A DNA stretch of 64,000 bases from CAWEFA01 sp963851385 (lineage in GTDB: Bacteria > Bacteroidota > Bacteroidia > Bacteroidales > DTGW01). Of this stretch, positions 36,181 to 47,648 are shown one piece after another. Position 1 is the first letter of the stretch. Each line of letters begins with the position of its first letter. The notes under the pieces were generated by a model. That model did no database searches. It saw only the letters and a program-made list of their open reading frames with translations, and was not told the DNA's origin. Location: assembly GCA_963851385.1 (NCBI GenBank), contig CAWKPE010000019.1, forward strand, positions 1 to 64,000, written 5' to 3'. The position numbers and the translations under genes are program-made.

Positions 36181-36721
36181 TACAAATTGTAGTTAATTAT
36201 AAAATATGTTTATTTGGATGAATATTTTATAAAATTAACATCTTACAATATATTATAAAAAACAAAACCGGTAAACAAGGAAAATTAAAAGGTAATAAGG
36301 TAAAAACCAGAAGCCAATATGAATAATTTATAATAATAGTTTATTAGATCAGTAACGAATTCTATTGTTACCACTAAGATACATACTCGTTCAAAGAATG
36401 CCTTTATAAAAAAGAACACCTTAATAAAAAATTTAATCTCAGAAACTAATTGCTTTGAGGACTTATCATAATTATTATTAAACACAAGCACTGTAAAATA
36501 TATGTTAAATAAATGCATTTTCAGAAAACATGAATCTTTTTTTCTACTTTTACCCTCGTTAAAACAATTGCCAAATTCCATACTTCATTAAATATTTAAA
36601 AAAAAGTGATAATTGCAATAGGGGTTTGTATTGGTTTTTTAGTCTTATATTAGGACTTTTTATTATATAACAGTATCAATTAATTTATGACAAATATTAA
36701 TTATTATATGTTTTTAAGCTG
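36181..36721. other. AT-rich intergenic region
   Basis: 541 bp between divergent genes. A 98-codon minus-strand frame (36285-36581) has low-complexity, Phe/Ile/Lys-rich sequence with no recognisable motif and is most likely chance. The promoter of the TonB-receptor cluster should lie here; no clear consensus box was found. Confidence 0.5.
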
Positions 36722-39427
36722 ATGAGATTTTACAAATTGCAATTTTTAAGGATGTTATTTTTGAGTTTTTTCATTTTTAATTTTGTCAAAACATTTTCAA
36801 ACCCGGATGATAACATAAAAATAACAGGCACATTTAATGAAAGTTTTGTTGACTTTTTAAAAGATATTGGTAAAACCAATAATTTAAACTTTTTCTTTCA
36901 GACCAAATGGTTTAATTCTATAATTGTAAATAAAACCTATGAAGATGAATCTCTAACAACAGTTTTAGAGGATTTATTGCACAATTTGCCTTATAAGTTT
37001 TATTATATCCAATCGAATGTAATTGTATTTCTGCCAAAAGATGAAGTTTTAAATTTACTTAGTAAATCTTCGTTTCAAACAAATGAAACAGACAATAACA
37101 TCCAGGTAATTGGGAAACTCGAAGATATTGGAAAAGTTAAAAAGCCTGAAATGCGTGGGACAGTTGTTGATGGGAAAACCGGTGAACCCATTATTGGCGC
37201 GACAATTGTGGTGCAAAATACTACTTTGGGAAGCGCTACAGATGTTAAAGGTAAATATGTATTATCATTATCTCCCGGAGTTTACAACCTGGTAATCTCA
37301 AGCGTTGGTTTTGAATCTAAAACTTCTACAGTAAAACTTATAGGAAATGGTAATTTAAATTTTGAGCTTTTCGATCAATCCATAAAATTAGATGAAGTAA
37401 TTGTTTCAGCCCAAAAAGCAGATAAAAATGTTAAAAGTAACCAAATGAGTTTAATCGAACTCGATAAAAAAACATTAAAACAACTCCCTTCGCTTTTTGG
37501 AGAAAAAGATGTTATTAAAAGTTTAACAATGATGCCCGGTGTTAGTTCTGTGGGTGAATTCGGGGCCGGTATTAATGTGCGTGGTGGCAGTAGCGATCAA
37601 AATTTATTTTTAATGGAAGGAACTCCTATTTTCAACTCATCGCATGTTTTTGGGCTAATATCAGTAGTCAATCCTGACGCAGTAACTAATGTTTCTTTAT
37701 TTAAAGGTTACATTCCACAAAATTATGGTGAAAGAGTTTCTTCTGTTATGGATATTCAACTGAAAGAAGGAAATTTTAAAAAAGTACATGCAAATGGTGG
37801 TATCGGTTTACTTGACAGCCGTTTGATGGTTGAGGGCCCAATTATTGAAGATAAAGCTTCCATAATTATTAGCGCCCGTTCAAGTTATTCCGATTGGTTA
37901 TTGAAACAAATGCCAGATTTGGACTTGCGAAAAAGTTCTGCAAGATTTTACGATATCAATAGTACTATCAGTGTTATTGCAAATACTAAAAATAAAATTA
38001 CACTTTTCGGTTACACAAGTAACGACTTTTTCCAATATTCAGACCAATTAAAATATAATTATGCAAACTATCTTGGGAGCCTGACCTGGGATCATAAATT
38101 CAACAATGATTTTAATTCAAAAATAGTATTAGCCACCAGTAATTATTCTATTAATAAAGATGCCATAGATGATGTAACAGAAGCAACCACGAAAAACAGG
38201 GTTAGTACCGGAATTAAATATAACAGTCTGAAACTCGATTTCAATTATAACCTGTTAGCCTCAAATACAATTAATTTTGGTTCACAAATAATTAATTATT
38301 CAAATAACCCTGGAATACAGTCACCGCTTGATTCATCTTCTACTCTTATAAAAAACTTCAAAATGAACATGCTATTGAGTCTGCACTATATTTAGGCGAT
38401 AAATATGATATATCGGAGAGAATAAGTTTGCAGGCTGGAATCAGGGTTTCGGGGTATGCGTTTCTTGGTCCATAAAGCCAAATATTCAATATCAGCCAGG
38501 TATTCCAAAAGACGATACGTCATTGGTACAAAATATACAATAGTGCCATTATAAAAGCATATTATAATTTCGAACCAAGAGCTGCTTTAAAAATATTACT
38601 CGCTGAAACAAATTCTTTAAAATTAAGCTACAATCAGAAACGTTCAATATTTAAACCTGGTTTCTTATACCTCTATTCCTTCACCTGATGATGTATGGAA
38701 ACTAAGCAGTCCTTATTATTTTACCTATAAAATGTGATCAGGTTGCTTTTGGATATTTTCAGAATTTTAAAAAAAATACTTTCGAAACATCTGTTGAAGT
38801 CTATTATAAAAATTTATCAAATTTAATTGATTATAAGAATGGAGTAAATATCAGTATGAATGACATGCTTGAGACAGGTTTAATGAATGCAAGAGGGAAC
38901 AAATTATGGTATTGAGATTCCTGGTCAAAAAAAATACAGGTGAGATTGATGGTTGGATAAGTTATACTTATTCAAGATCGCTAAAACAAACATACAGCAA
39001 TTATGCGGAAGAACAAATTAATGGAAACAAGGTTTATCCATCATCTTATGACCGGCCAAACAACTTAATAATAATGGGCACTTACCATTATAACAGAAGA
39101 ATAAGATTGTCATTCAATTACAATTACTCTTCAGGACGTCCCGTTACATTGCCAGAACAGATTTTTGATCTTGATGGAAAACAATATGTTCAATATTCCG
39201 ACAGGAATAAATATCGTTTACCTGATTATGAGAGGCTTGATCTTTCTTTGAGCATTGATGAAACACTTTATCATAAACGAAAATGGAAAGGTAGTTGGAC
39301 CATTTCTGTTATCAATGTCCTTTCTGATCAAAATATTTATTCGGTTATTTATAATTCACCAAACTTATATAAGTTGCTTATAATTAACCAACCTTTACCG
39401 ACATTAACTTATAATTTTATTTTCTAA
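36722..39427 (+). pseudogene. STN-containing TonB-dependent receptor, broken by multiple frameshifts
   Basis: The intact 5' frame (557 codons, to 38395) has a signal (about 1-26), STN domain (about 30-110), carboxypeptidase-regulatory-like domain (about 140-205, MRGTVVDGKTGEPIIGATIV) and plug domain (about 225-340, with NVRGGSSDQNLFLMEGTPI). From 38365 the barrel continues through three frames: ESALYLGDKYDISERISLQ, then GIPKDDTSLVQ, NSAIIKAYYNFEPRAALK, SIPSPDDVWKLSSPYY, CDQVAFGYFQNF, VKKNTGEIDGWISYTYSRS to the terminal strand LPTLTYNFIF. At least seven single-base indels in about 560 bp. The normal product would import an iron chelate or other large substrate. It heads a four-gene cluster with the same damage. 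Confidence 0.85.
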
Positions 39428-39429
39428 TA

Positions 39430-40567
39430 TGAGAAGCTCTTAATTATATTTTTATAATTGCATTATTAGCTCAAGCATGTAAAAACCTTATGATGATCCC
39501 CCCGTTCAGGCAGTCATATCAAGTTTGGTCGTTGAATGCACAATAACTACTGATCCTCCACCCTATGCAGTAAAGTTGACTACTTCGATTGCTTATAATT
39601 CCACCAGCTATCCTAAAAAAGTATCAAATGCAAAGATCAGTATTTTAGATGATGCAGGAAATATTGAAAATGTAATTGAGAAACCTTCCGGTTCCGGAAA
39701 CTATAGACATCTGTTACTGGGATGCAGGGACAAATTGGCAAAAGTTACAAATTAAAAATAGCATTAACTGATAGCAAAGGTAAAATATACAGCACTTATG
39801 AATCTGATTGGGTTAGAATAAATGAACCTCCGCAAATAGATTCACTTTATGCCGAAACAGGGCAGTTGCAATCTTTAATGCAGAATTCTGACGGAAGTTA
39901 CTATATAGCCACCAGGTTGGGAATAAATGTGTACATGGATGCCAGTCCGCCAGCTAAACAGGATTATTATTATATGTTCAATTCATCAATGATACTAGAA
40001 TACACGCAAACTTATTATCCCGATACCATAGCAGGTAGGTATACAAAGCTACCTATTTTACCAGAAGTCCTTTATGGCTGGTATAGCAGTGAAATATATG
40101 TTGCTAATGATTTAATAGAAGGTTCGTCCCAATATCCTTCACCAATTAAAAAACATTTTATTGGATTTATACCCGAATTTTTCTCAACTGTAACGGATAC
40201 TTTTCATGATGAACCCATATCTGCAGGAGATGTTACTACAACAACAATATATTCAGTATCAAATAAAATATATCAAATTTTCACGGAAGAAAATACTCAA
40301 ACACAACCAGTGAATTCTATTTTTGATCCTATTCCTACACAACTCACATCAAATATTAAATGCACCAGTGATACTACAAAAAGTGTATTTGGGTATTTTA
40401 ATGCAGCTTCAGTAATTCGCGGGTATCACTATTTTTTGTGGGTACATGGCTTTGATAAAATCTATTCTTATAAGGTTGATTCTTTGCCACCAGGCATAAC
40501 TGACTCTGGATTGGATACCGCCGCAGCTCCAAGCTTTTGGTTTTATGATAACGGGAAATACAAGTGA
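39430..40567 (+). pseudogene. DUF4249 family lipoprotein, frameshifted
   Basis: Starts ATG 39430. Restoring frame gives a lipoprotein signal (roughly MRKLLIIFLIIALLAQAC) interrupted by early indels. The segment 39525-39755 reads SLVVECTITTDPPPYAV and NAKISILDDAGN. The segment 39722-40567 reads GMQGQIGKSYKLKIALTDSK, then YSTYESDWVRI and GYFNAASVIRGYHYF. This is the DUF4249 layout, a periplasmic or outer-membrane lipoprotein normally encoded directly after a TonB receptor, as here. Function unknown; it is thought to act with the receptor. At least three frame changes. Confidence 0.8.
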
Positions 40568-40602
40568 AAAAACAAAATAAAAAATATTTAAAAGTTTATA
40601 AC

Positions 40603-42914
40603 ATGCGAGCCATTAAATATGGAGTTTCTAAGTTGCTAATTTTAGTTCTTTTTTGTACAACGTTATCTGCAAAAAAATTAAACAATGATAATCCTGTAGA
40701 TTGCTATTATTCAGGTATTCAAAAAGTATTTTTACATTTAAATAAAGACGTTTATATAACCGGTGAAGATGTTTTATTTAAAGCATATATAGTAAATGCA
40801 ACCAACATCCCTGATACTTTATGCAAAGTAATTTATGTAGAGCTGCAAAATCCATTCAATCAAAAAATACTGGGCTTTTCCGTTAATCTTTTTAAAGGCA
40901 GTTGCAACAGCTACTTTGCATTGCCCGATACACTAACAACAGGTTATTATTATATAAAGGCATTTACAAATCAAATGCGTAATTTTGATCACGATTACTA
41001 TTTTTCTGCAAAAATTATTGTCGCCAACCAGGCCGATGACCGGCTTGAAAAATTAATTACCGATAACGATCATAACCTCGATTCAGCAAAAGTTTTATTT
41101 TACACACAAAATGGTAAACTTATTACTGGGATAGATAATAAAATATCATTTAAAATAAAAAATTTTTCTGAAGATTGGGATAACCAACCTGTTGAAATTA
41201 TAAATGACTCAGGCAAAGTAGTTATATCAGTCATTCCAGACAACAAAGGAATTGGTGACTTTAGTTTAGTCCCTGAAAAAAATAAAAATTATTTTGCAAG
41301 ATGGAATAAAAAGAAATTTTACCTGCCTACCCAAGTAGCAGAAGGTTTTATAATTCAGGCACAACAATCAGAAGAAAACAAAATTAATATAACAATCCTT
41401 AGTAGTACTCATGAACTATCGGACATTTTAAATTTCAAAGTTTATAATAATGGTAAAAGCATTTTCGAAAAGGAATTTACTTTATCAAATGGGATTGCTA
41501 CATTTACGATACCTACTGAGAAAAACAAAAACGGTTTCAAAATACTTGCATTATTCAATTCTTCACATGGAATTATTATGTAAGTTGCCATTATTTCTTC
41601 ATGAAAACCCAGGAGAAATTAATATCAATAGTAATAAAAAGGCTTATCATCCTAGAGAAAAAGTTAAAATTGATATTGATTTAAAGAATAAAGAACTTAT
41701 AAAAGATAGTTTAAATTTATTGATAAGCATTTCTCAAAAAGGTAACCTGGGGAATAATAAACAATTCCATTGCAATTGATACTTATTTGGGGCTTTTATC
41801 AAACATAGGGAAAAAGAATTCCGAAATATTAGAATCAGATTCTATTTCAAAGCAACAAATAAATAAAGTTCTTCCTTTGTTCGATTTTCCCAAAACTCTA
41901 TCGAATTCAGTTTGCCAATTCTTGCCGGAAAATAAAGGATATATAATTTCCGGTTATGTATTTTCAAAAAATAATATTCCTTCTCCAAATGTTTGTGTTT
42001 ACTTATCAGTGGCTGATTCATTTGCCAGTTTAAAATATTGCTTTACCGATTCAACCGGTAGGTTCTTTTTCCGATTGAGCAGGTTTTATGATAATAAAAA
42101 TCTTATTTTTCAGGCAAAAGGTAACAACAGTGAATCGCTGAAAATTGAAATTGAAGATAAATTTAATGGAGAATCAACTAAGCATACAGGTTTTGAATAT
42201 ATACCTGCCAATTTAAAAAATTATTTAAAATATTCTCAAAATATTGTTCTTACAAATAAAATTTTTAAACCCGGTTTATTATCCCTGCTTTCAGAAAATA
42301 ATTTTGATGCAAGTGCTTATAATTATGCCATTTTTATGGTTTCCTGATGCGACTATTTATCTTTCGGATTATGATGAACTGGAAGATTTTAAAGAAATTG
42401 TAAGGAATATTCTTCCCGGAGTATTCTATAACCGATCGGAAAACAAAGTTAGGGTTATAGACCGGGGAACACAAACACTATGGCCTAATGAAGCACTGGT
42501 ACTATTAAATAATATCCCATTCCCCGACCCGGCTTTTATTGCAAAATTGGGTTCCAAACAAATTAAAAAAATAGATTTGAAAAAAAATCATATAATTTAT
42601 GGTAATATTGATTTATATGGAATTTTATCCATCACTACCAATCAAAAAAATGTATATGCCTTAAATCCTTCATTTGCCAATATTACCATTCCGAATATTG
42701 TACGAAATGTTCCGGTAATACTTACTGGTCCAGATTATATAGATATCTACCTAAAAACCTTCCTGATTTCAGACAAACCTTATATTGGAACCCTGAATTA
42801 AAATTGTCGGCTGATGGTAAAGCTAGTGTTGAGTTTTATACTTCTGATTTAATAGGAAATTATACAATTGAAGTTGAAGGTATTACATCAAACGGTATTA
42901 ATAATTTATTCTAA
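40603..42914 (+). pseudogene. MG2-like/carboxypeptidase-regulatory surface protein, frameshifted
   Basis: From ATG 40603 (MRAIKYGVSKLLILVLFCTT, a signal peptide). The first 327 codons hold an alpha-2-macroglobulin MG2-like module: KVFLHLNKDVYITGEDVLFK and TLTTGYYYIKAFTNQMRNF. The protein then shifts frame: to 41450-41779 (YHPREKVKIDIDLKNKEL), 41787-42347 (YIISGYVFSKNNIPSPNVCV, a regulatory-like domain) and 42244-42801. It ends in frame with VEFYTSDLIGNYTIEVEGIT at 42914. Relatives are large Bacteroidota surface proteins encoded near TonB receptors. At least four indels are needed. Confidence 0.75.
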
Positions 42915-42956
42915 GTCTGCGATTGAGGTTAAATAAATATACATTATATATATATT

Positions 42957-43641
42957 ATGAAACATATTATTTTCATCCTTTTACTAAATGCTTTTTTCAT
43001 ATCAGCTCAAGCACAAGAAAAGAACTGTCACTGTAATTATTATAAAGTTAGCGAGGAAGTTCTTGAAGATAAAATAACAGGAATTGCACTTTCAGATGTA
43101 TAATATTAAATTACCTGAAGGAGAAATTTATAATCAATGGAGTCATAGGAGATATTATATTGAGTAATGGTGAAAAAATTACCAACAGGGTAATGAGATA
43201 CGATGGAATTTCCGACCAGTTAATTGTAAGTTCTTTAGATAAAGGCGTTAAACTTGCTGTTGAAAAAAGTACAATTAAAGGTTTTGATATTCAAATGTAT
43301 AATTCAGATAAAATTTTTCATTATAAAAAATTAAATATTAAAGACATTTTTTCAGGCGAATTATGAAGATGGTTATGCGCAATTATTGGTATCGGGCAAA
43401 ACGTCTCTTATATGCTTCACGGAAGCTTCAGTATATTGGAAGCACAAATGATTTACAAACTTATTACAGTTACATTATAGTTAAAGAGGATGGGACTATG
43501 TTCCATTTTTTGAACTATTCCCGAAGATACATTGCAAAACTTTTTCCAGAGAAAAAAGAAATATTTAAACCACAACTTCGCAAGCATCACAATCGTGTGC
43601 GTAACGAAGATCAACTGATACAAGCTATTGAATTAATATAA
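42957..43641 (+). pseudogene. Hypothetical secreted protein, frameshifted
   Basis: ATG 42957 opens a signal peptide MKHIIFILLLNAFFISAQAQ. The frame stops at 43101. Coding continues in other frames as INGVIGDIILSNGEKITNRV (43138-43366) and LQYIGSTNDLQTYYSYIIVK to the end at 43641 (RNEDQLIQAIELI). The pattern of an N-terminal DUF-like domain that reads back NGEKITNRVMRYDG and a C-terminal NEDQLIQAIELIN is common in small Bacteroidota secreted proteins, but I do not recognise a named family. Last member of the damaged cluster. Confidence 0.65.
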
Positions 43642-43695
43642 TTCGCTTTAACAAATTAATTCGCAAATTATAATTTCTCTCATGCCATTTCTTTC

Positions 43696-43728
43696 TTTGG
43701 TATAATTCATGCAGCATATATATTTTTA
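43696..43728 (+). promoter_or_regulatory. Candidate promoter of the TPR gene
   Basis: TTTG (43696-43699), 21-base spacer, TATTTTTA (43721-43728): a Bacteroidota-type promoter with one mismatch in the -7 box. It lies 22 bp before the ATG at 43751. Confidence 0.3.
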
Positions 43729-43750
43729 TTATAAATAGCGATTTTAAATA

Positions 43751-45979
43751 ATGGATTATAAACTTCTCCAGGAAAAATATAACCAATGCTGCCAACTTGT
43801 CACTGGTCAGAGATTGCAGGAAGCTTTTCCAGTGCTCGAGGAACTTGTAAAGGAAAGCCACAGCGGGGATTTGAATGTACAACTGGAGCATTACCGGGAA
43901 ACATTCAATAATATCCTCAGGTACTCTTTTGGGGAAATTGAAGATCCTGAAAAGAAAACTGTATACCTGCATCTTCTTCGTTCTGTATTGGAACTGGCCG
44001 ACAAAGTGAGGGAATCTATAATAACCTCTAAACTTCTCCTCAGTTATTGTACTACAAAAAATGATGCCTGGGAAAAACTTACAATTTTGCCTGAAGAGGT
44101 AAATTTTTTCCTGGAAAGTCTAGGAAATTCCCTGACTACGAAATCAAAAGATGAATTTGTCGATGAAGAAATTCATTTAAAGGATCAACAGAAAAAAGTT
44201 ATACGTTTGTTTAAACTATTATGGCTGACCGATAAGTACCAAGATGCAGAAAAAAATATTGCTTCACAATCCATTCAGTCAGAATACATACCCTGGTGGA
44301 TCCAATGCCTTGTGATTTCAGCAATAACATTAAGCCTTCAAAGATATTTTGATGAAACTAAGTTTGTAATATTGTCGGAGGCTTATAAAAAAAATAAAAA
44401 ACAAATATGGCAACGGGCGCTTGCAGGAATAATCATTTCCCTTTACCAATATAAACAGCGATTGTACTTGTATCCAAAAATAAAAGAATTGTTTGAAGAT
44501 CTGCAAAAGAATTCCAATATTGAAAAACAAACGGAAGCTATAATCATTCAGTTTATCAAAGCAAAAGATACGGAAAAAATTGCGCAGAAATTTCATGATG
44601 AGATACTTCCAGAGATGTCGCGCATCCAAAGCAGGATTCATGACAAGTTGGATATAAAAAACATGTTGCAGGATCCGTTTTCGGATGAAAAAAACCCTGA
44701 CTGGGAGCATGTGTTCCAGGACACACCGGAGTTACTAAATAAGCTGGAGGAATTCTCAATGTTGCAGGTGGAAGGTTCTGATGTATTTATGAGCACTTTT
44801 TCAATGTTAAAGCAATTTGATTTTTTTAACCCGATAAGTAATTGGTTTATTCCTTTTTATAAAGAAAACCCGGAGATGCATGAAGCACTAAAAGACGATA
44901 ATGAGTCTTTTGATGCCAATGGCTTTGTTGAAGGATTGGAAAAGTCATCAATTTTATGTAATTCGGATAAATATTCATTTTGTCTGAACATAAAACTGGT
45001 ACCACCGGCTAACCGCAATTCAATGATTGAATTGTTCAATATGGAATTAAAAGCCATGCAAGAGGTTAATGAAGATGATAAATTATTGAACAAACCGGCA
45101 TATGAAAGAATAATCTTTACCCAATATATCCAGGACCTTTACCGGTTTAATAAACTGTACAAGTATAAAAATGAGTTTTATGATATTTTCTCAACCAGGG
45201 CGGATTTTCATAATACACTTTTTTTCAGATGGCTTATTAAAGATGAATCTGTTGTCAGAAACATAGGAGAATTCTTTTTTGAAAAAAAACATTACAAGGA
45301 TGCTATTGAAGTATTTTTGCAAACCGATAAGACCAAAGGCAACTCCGAATTATGGCAAAAGATTGCATATAGCTACCAGCAGCTAGGAAATTATCAAAAA
45401 GCATTGGAATATTATCTGCAGGCTGATTTGGAAGATACCGGGAAAGCATGGAATATTAAAAAGATTGCACTTTGTTACCGGCGGTTAGGTAATTTTTCAA
45501 AGGCATTGGAATATTACCTTGACTCAGAAAAATTAGAACAGGAAAACTTGTATGTCCAGGCTAATCTTGCACATACATACCTGGATATGAAGGACTATGA
45601 AAATGCTTTAAAAGTTTATTTTAAAGTTGAGTACCTTGCTCCTGATAATATAAAAATTCAACGACCAATTGCCTGGTGTTCCTTTATGCTGGAAAAGCTT
45701 GATACAGCTAAAAAATATTTTGAAAAAATCTTAAATACAGAAGGCAATCGGCACGATTTGCTCAACCTGGGACATATAGAATGGTGCCTCGGCAACAAAC
45801 AAAAAGCTATAGAAAGATACAGGCAATCTATACAAAAATCTGAATCTGACTTTAACTGGTTTGCCCAGGAATTTATGGCCGATAGTGAAATTCTCATTCG
45901 TTATGGTATTGATCCTGTTAATATTCCTCTTATGCGGGATTATTTAAAATTTTGCTGGAGAAATAAAATTAGTATTTGA
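43751..45979 (+). CDS. Large TPR-repeat cytoplasmic protein
   Basis: 742 residues, no signal or membrane helix. The C-terminal 220 residues hold at least five tetratricopeptide repeats with the usual A-x-Y pattern: SYQQLGNYQKALEYYLQADL, CYRRLGNFSKALEYYLDSEK, AHTYLDMKDYENALKVYFKV, then KLDTAKKYFEKIL and GNKQKAIERYRQSI. The N-terminal 520 residues are helical and of no recognised family. TPR arrays mediate protein-protein contacts; partner unknown. The reading frame is intact, which marks the downstream edge of the indel-rich region. Ends 47 bp before the convergent MocR gene without an obvious terminator. Confidence 0.85.
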   Translation: MDYKLLQEKYNQCCQLVTGQRLQEAFPVLEELVKESHSGDLNVQLEHYRETFNNILRYSFGEIEDPEKKTVYLHLLRSVLELADKVRESIITSKLLLSYCTTKNDAWEKLTILPEEVNFFLESLGNSLTTKSKDEFVDEEIHLKDQQKKVIRLFKLLWLTDKYQDAEKNIASQSIQSEYIPWWIQCLVISAITLSLQRYFDETKFVILSEAYKKNKKQIWQRALAGIIISLYQYKQRLYLYPKIKELFEDLQKNSNIEKQTEAIIIQFIKAKDTEKIAQKFHDEILPEMSRIQSRIHDKLDIKNMLQDPFSDEKNPDWEHVFQDTPELLNKLEEFSMLQVEGSDVFMSTFSMLKQFDFFNPISNWFIPFYKENPEMHEALKDDNESFDANGFVEGLEKSSILCNSDKYSFCLNIKLVPPANRNSMIELFNMELKAMQEVNEDDKLLNKPAYERIIFTQYIQDLYRFNKLYKYKNEFYDIFSTRADFHNTLFFRWLIKDESVVRNIGEFFFEKKHYKDAIEVFLQTDKTKGNSELWQKIAYSYQQLGNYQKALEYYLQADLEDTGKAWNIKKIALCYRRLGNFSKALEYYLDSEKLEQENLYVQANLAHTYLDMKDYENALKVYFKVEYLAPDNIKIQRPIAWCSFMLEKLDTAKKYFEKILNTEGNRHDLLNLGHIEWCLGNKQKAIERYRQSIQKSESDFNWFAQEFMADSEILIRYGIDPVNIPLMRDYLKFCWRNKISI

Positions 45980-46025
45980 ACAAGATGACACTTACCTCCG
46001 TAACTTTATTCCGTTTAATTAATAT

Positions 46026-47465
46026 TTATGACATTTCATTAGCAATTTCACCTAATTTTTTTAAAGCCTCCTCAGTTTTTTCATTCCAGGGCATCCCATA
46101 ACTGATTCGCATACAATTATGAAATTGGTTTTTCAAAGTAAACATTCGACCGGGAGCAATGCTAATATTATATTTCATGGCTTTTTTGTAAAGCTGGTAA
46201 GTATCAAAATTAATATTGAATTCAACCCACAAAAACAATCCTCCCTGTACACGGCTGATGCGTGTACCCTTTGGAAAAAACTCACTTATGGTTCTGACAT
46301 ATTGTAAACTGTTTGACTGAAGAGTATTTCTCAATTTTCGAAGATGATGCTCATAGCGGCCATTTTCAAGAAACAAAGCAATGGCTTCCTGTTGCAGTGT
46401 AGCTGAAGATACTTCGCGGTAAAGTTTCAACCGTTTTATTTTTTCAAGGAATTTTCCAGGAACAACCCATCCCACGCGATAACCCGGAGCAAGTGTCTTT
46501 GAAAACGAACTGCAGTAAAGTACTATACCTGAATCATCAAATGTTTTGCAACTCTTTGGACGTTTTTTTGTGAAATAAATATCTCCATAAATATCATCTT
46601 CTATTAACGGGATATTTTGGTTTTGAAGAAGCGCTACAATATCTTTTTTCTGCTCATCAGGGATACAACATCCCAAAGGATTACTGAAATTACTCATAAG
46701 TATTACAGTTGCAAGTTTTCTATTGTTTGCAGTCTTGCGTAGAACATTAATATCAATTCCTGTATTAGGATCGGTAGGCAATTCGATAACCTTCAAACCC
46801 ATACTTTCTGCAAGCTGCAAAATTGAAAAAAAACATGGGCTTTCAACAGCAATACTATCGCCACGTTCTGTAACAGCAGCCAATGAAAGTGCCAATGCAT
46901 CCATGCAACCAGTTGTCGTGACAATTTCTTCAGGACTTATTTGACCACCCCAAATCATTGTCCATTTTGCTATTTGTCTTCGCAATCGAAGATTCCCCTG
47001 CACATTCTCAAAGCCTGTTCCTCCGGCAGGAAGTTTTCTTACAGCCTCAACAATAGATTTATTAAGTTTTGAAACTGGAATAAGTTCAGGCGATGGCAGT
47101 CCCATTGAGAATAATATCCTTTCCCTGTCAGAGATATTATAATATACTTCATCTATGATTTCTTCAGCAGTACTGCCTTCTGAATGGCACTCAGGCTGGC
47201 TTTTTAAAGGTTCTGCAGGAAAACGTGCCGGTGAGAATCGCACATAATAGCCAGATTGAGGCTTTGCTTCAATTAAACCTTTTGATTCAAGATTATAGTA
47301 TGTCTGTAAAACAGTACTTGCACTTACTCCATGTTCTTTTTGCATAACGCGTACAGAAGGCAACTTATCACCAATTTTCAATACTTCCTTATTAATCTGA
47401 CTTTCTATTAAATCTGACAATTTCAAATATAGATGCTGATGGTCGGTTTTACTTTTAGATAACAT
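46026..47465 (-). CDS. MocR-type GntR/aminotransferase transcriptional regulator
   Basis: 479 residues. GntR winged helix at about 10-75 (LPSVRVMQKEHGVSASTVLQ, then TYYNLESKGLIEAKPQSGYY). The class I/II aminotransferase domain spans about 110-475, with GCMDALALSLAAV, the PLP-lysine motif SSFSKTLAPGYRVGW and a C-terminal RISYGMPW. MocR proteins use PLP or a PLP-amine adduct as effector and usually act on a divergent neighbour. Here the divergent gene is a branched-chain aminotransferase across a 183-bp region. Control of that gene is a reasonable inference, not shown. Confidence 0.9.
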   Translation of the reverse strand: MLSKSKTDHQHLYLKLSDLIESQINKEVLKIGDKLPSVRVMQKEHGVSASTVLQTYYNLESKGLIEAKPQSGYYVRFSPARFPAEPLKSQPECHSEGSTAEEIIDEVYYNISDRERILFSMGLPSPELIPVSKLNKSIVEAVRKLPAGGTGFENVQGNLRLRRQIAKWTMIWGGQISPEEIVTTTGCMDALALSLAAVTERGDSIAVESPCFFSILQLAESMGLKVIELPTDPNTGIDINVLRKTANNRKLATVILMSNFSNPLGCCIPDEQKKDIVALLQNQNIPLIEDDIYGDIYFTKKRPKSCKTFDDSGIVLYCSSFSKTLAPGYRVGWVVPGKFLEKIKRLKLYREVSSATLQQEAIALFLENGRYEHHLRKLRNTLQSNSLQYVRTISEFFPKGTRISRVQGGLFLWVEFNINFDTYQLYKKAMKYNISIAPGRMFTLKNQFHNCMRISYGMPWNEKTEEALKKLGEIANEMS

Positions 47466-47648
47466 ACCTATTAGTTTTTGCGATAAAAAACTTTGAACCT
47501 GAACGCTAAAGCCAGTTATTGAACTTTGAATTTTAAATCTTGAACTTTATAATCAACAACTGTTATGGTCAAAATTACAAAATCTGAATCTGTTTTGGTA
47601 GTTTAAAATAACAGAAATTTGAATTGCAAAACAATAGAAAAAATTCTT

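Noticed and set aside
36285..36581. 98-codon minus-strand open frame
   Set aside because: Low-complexity, AT-driven composition with no motif, signal or neighbour support; likely chance in a 541-bp AT-rich gap.
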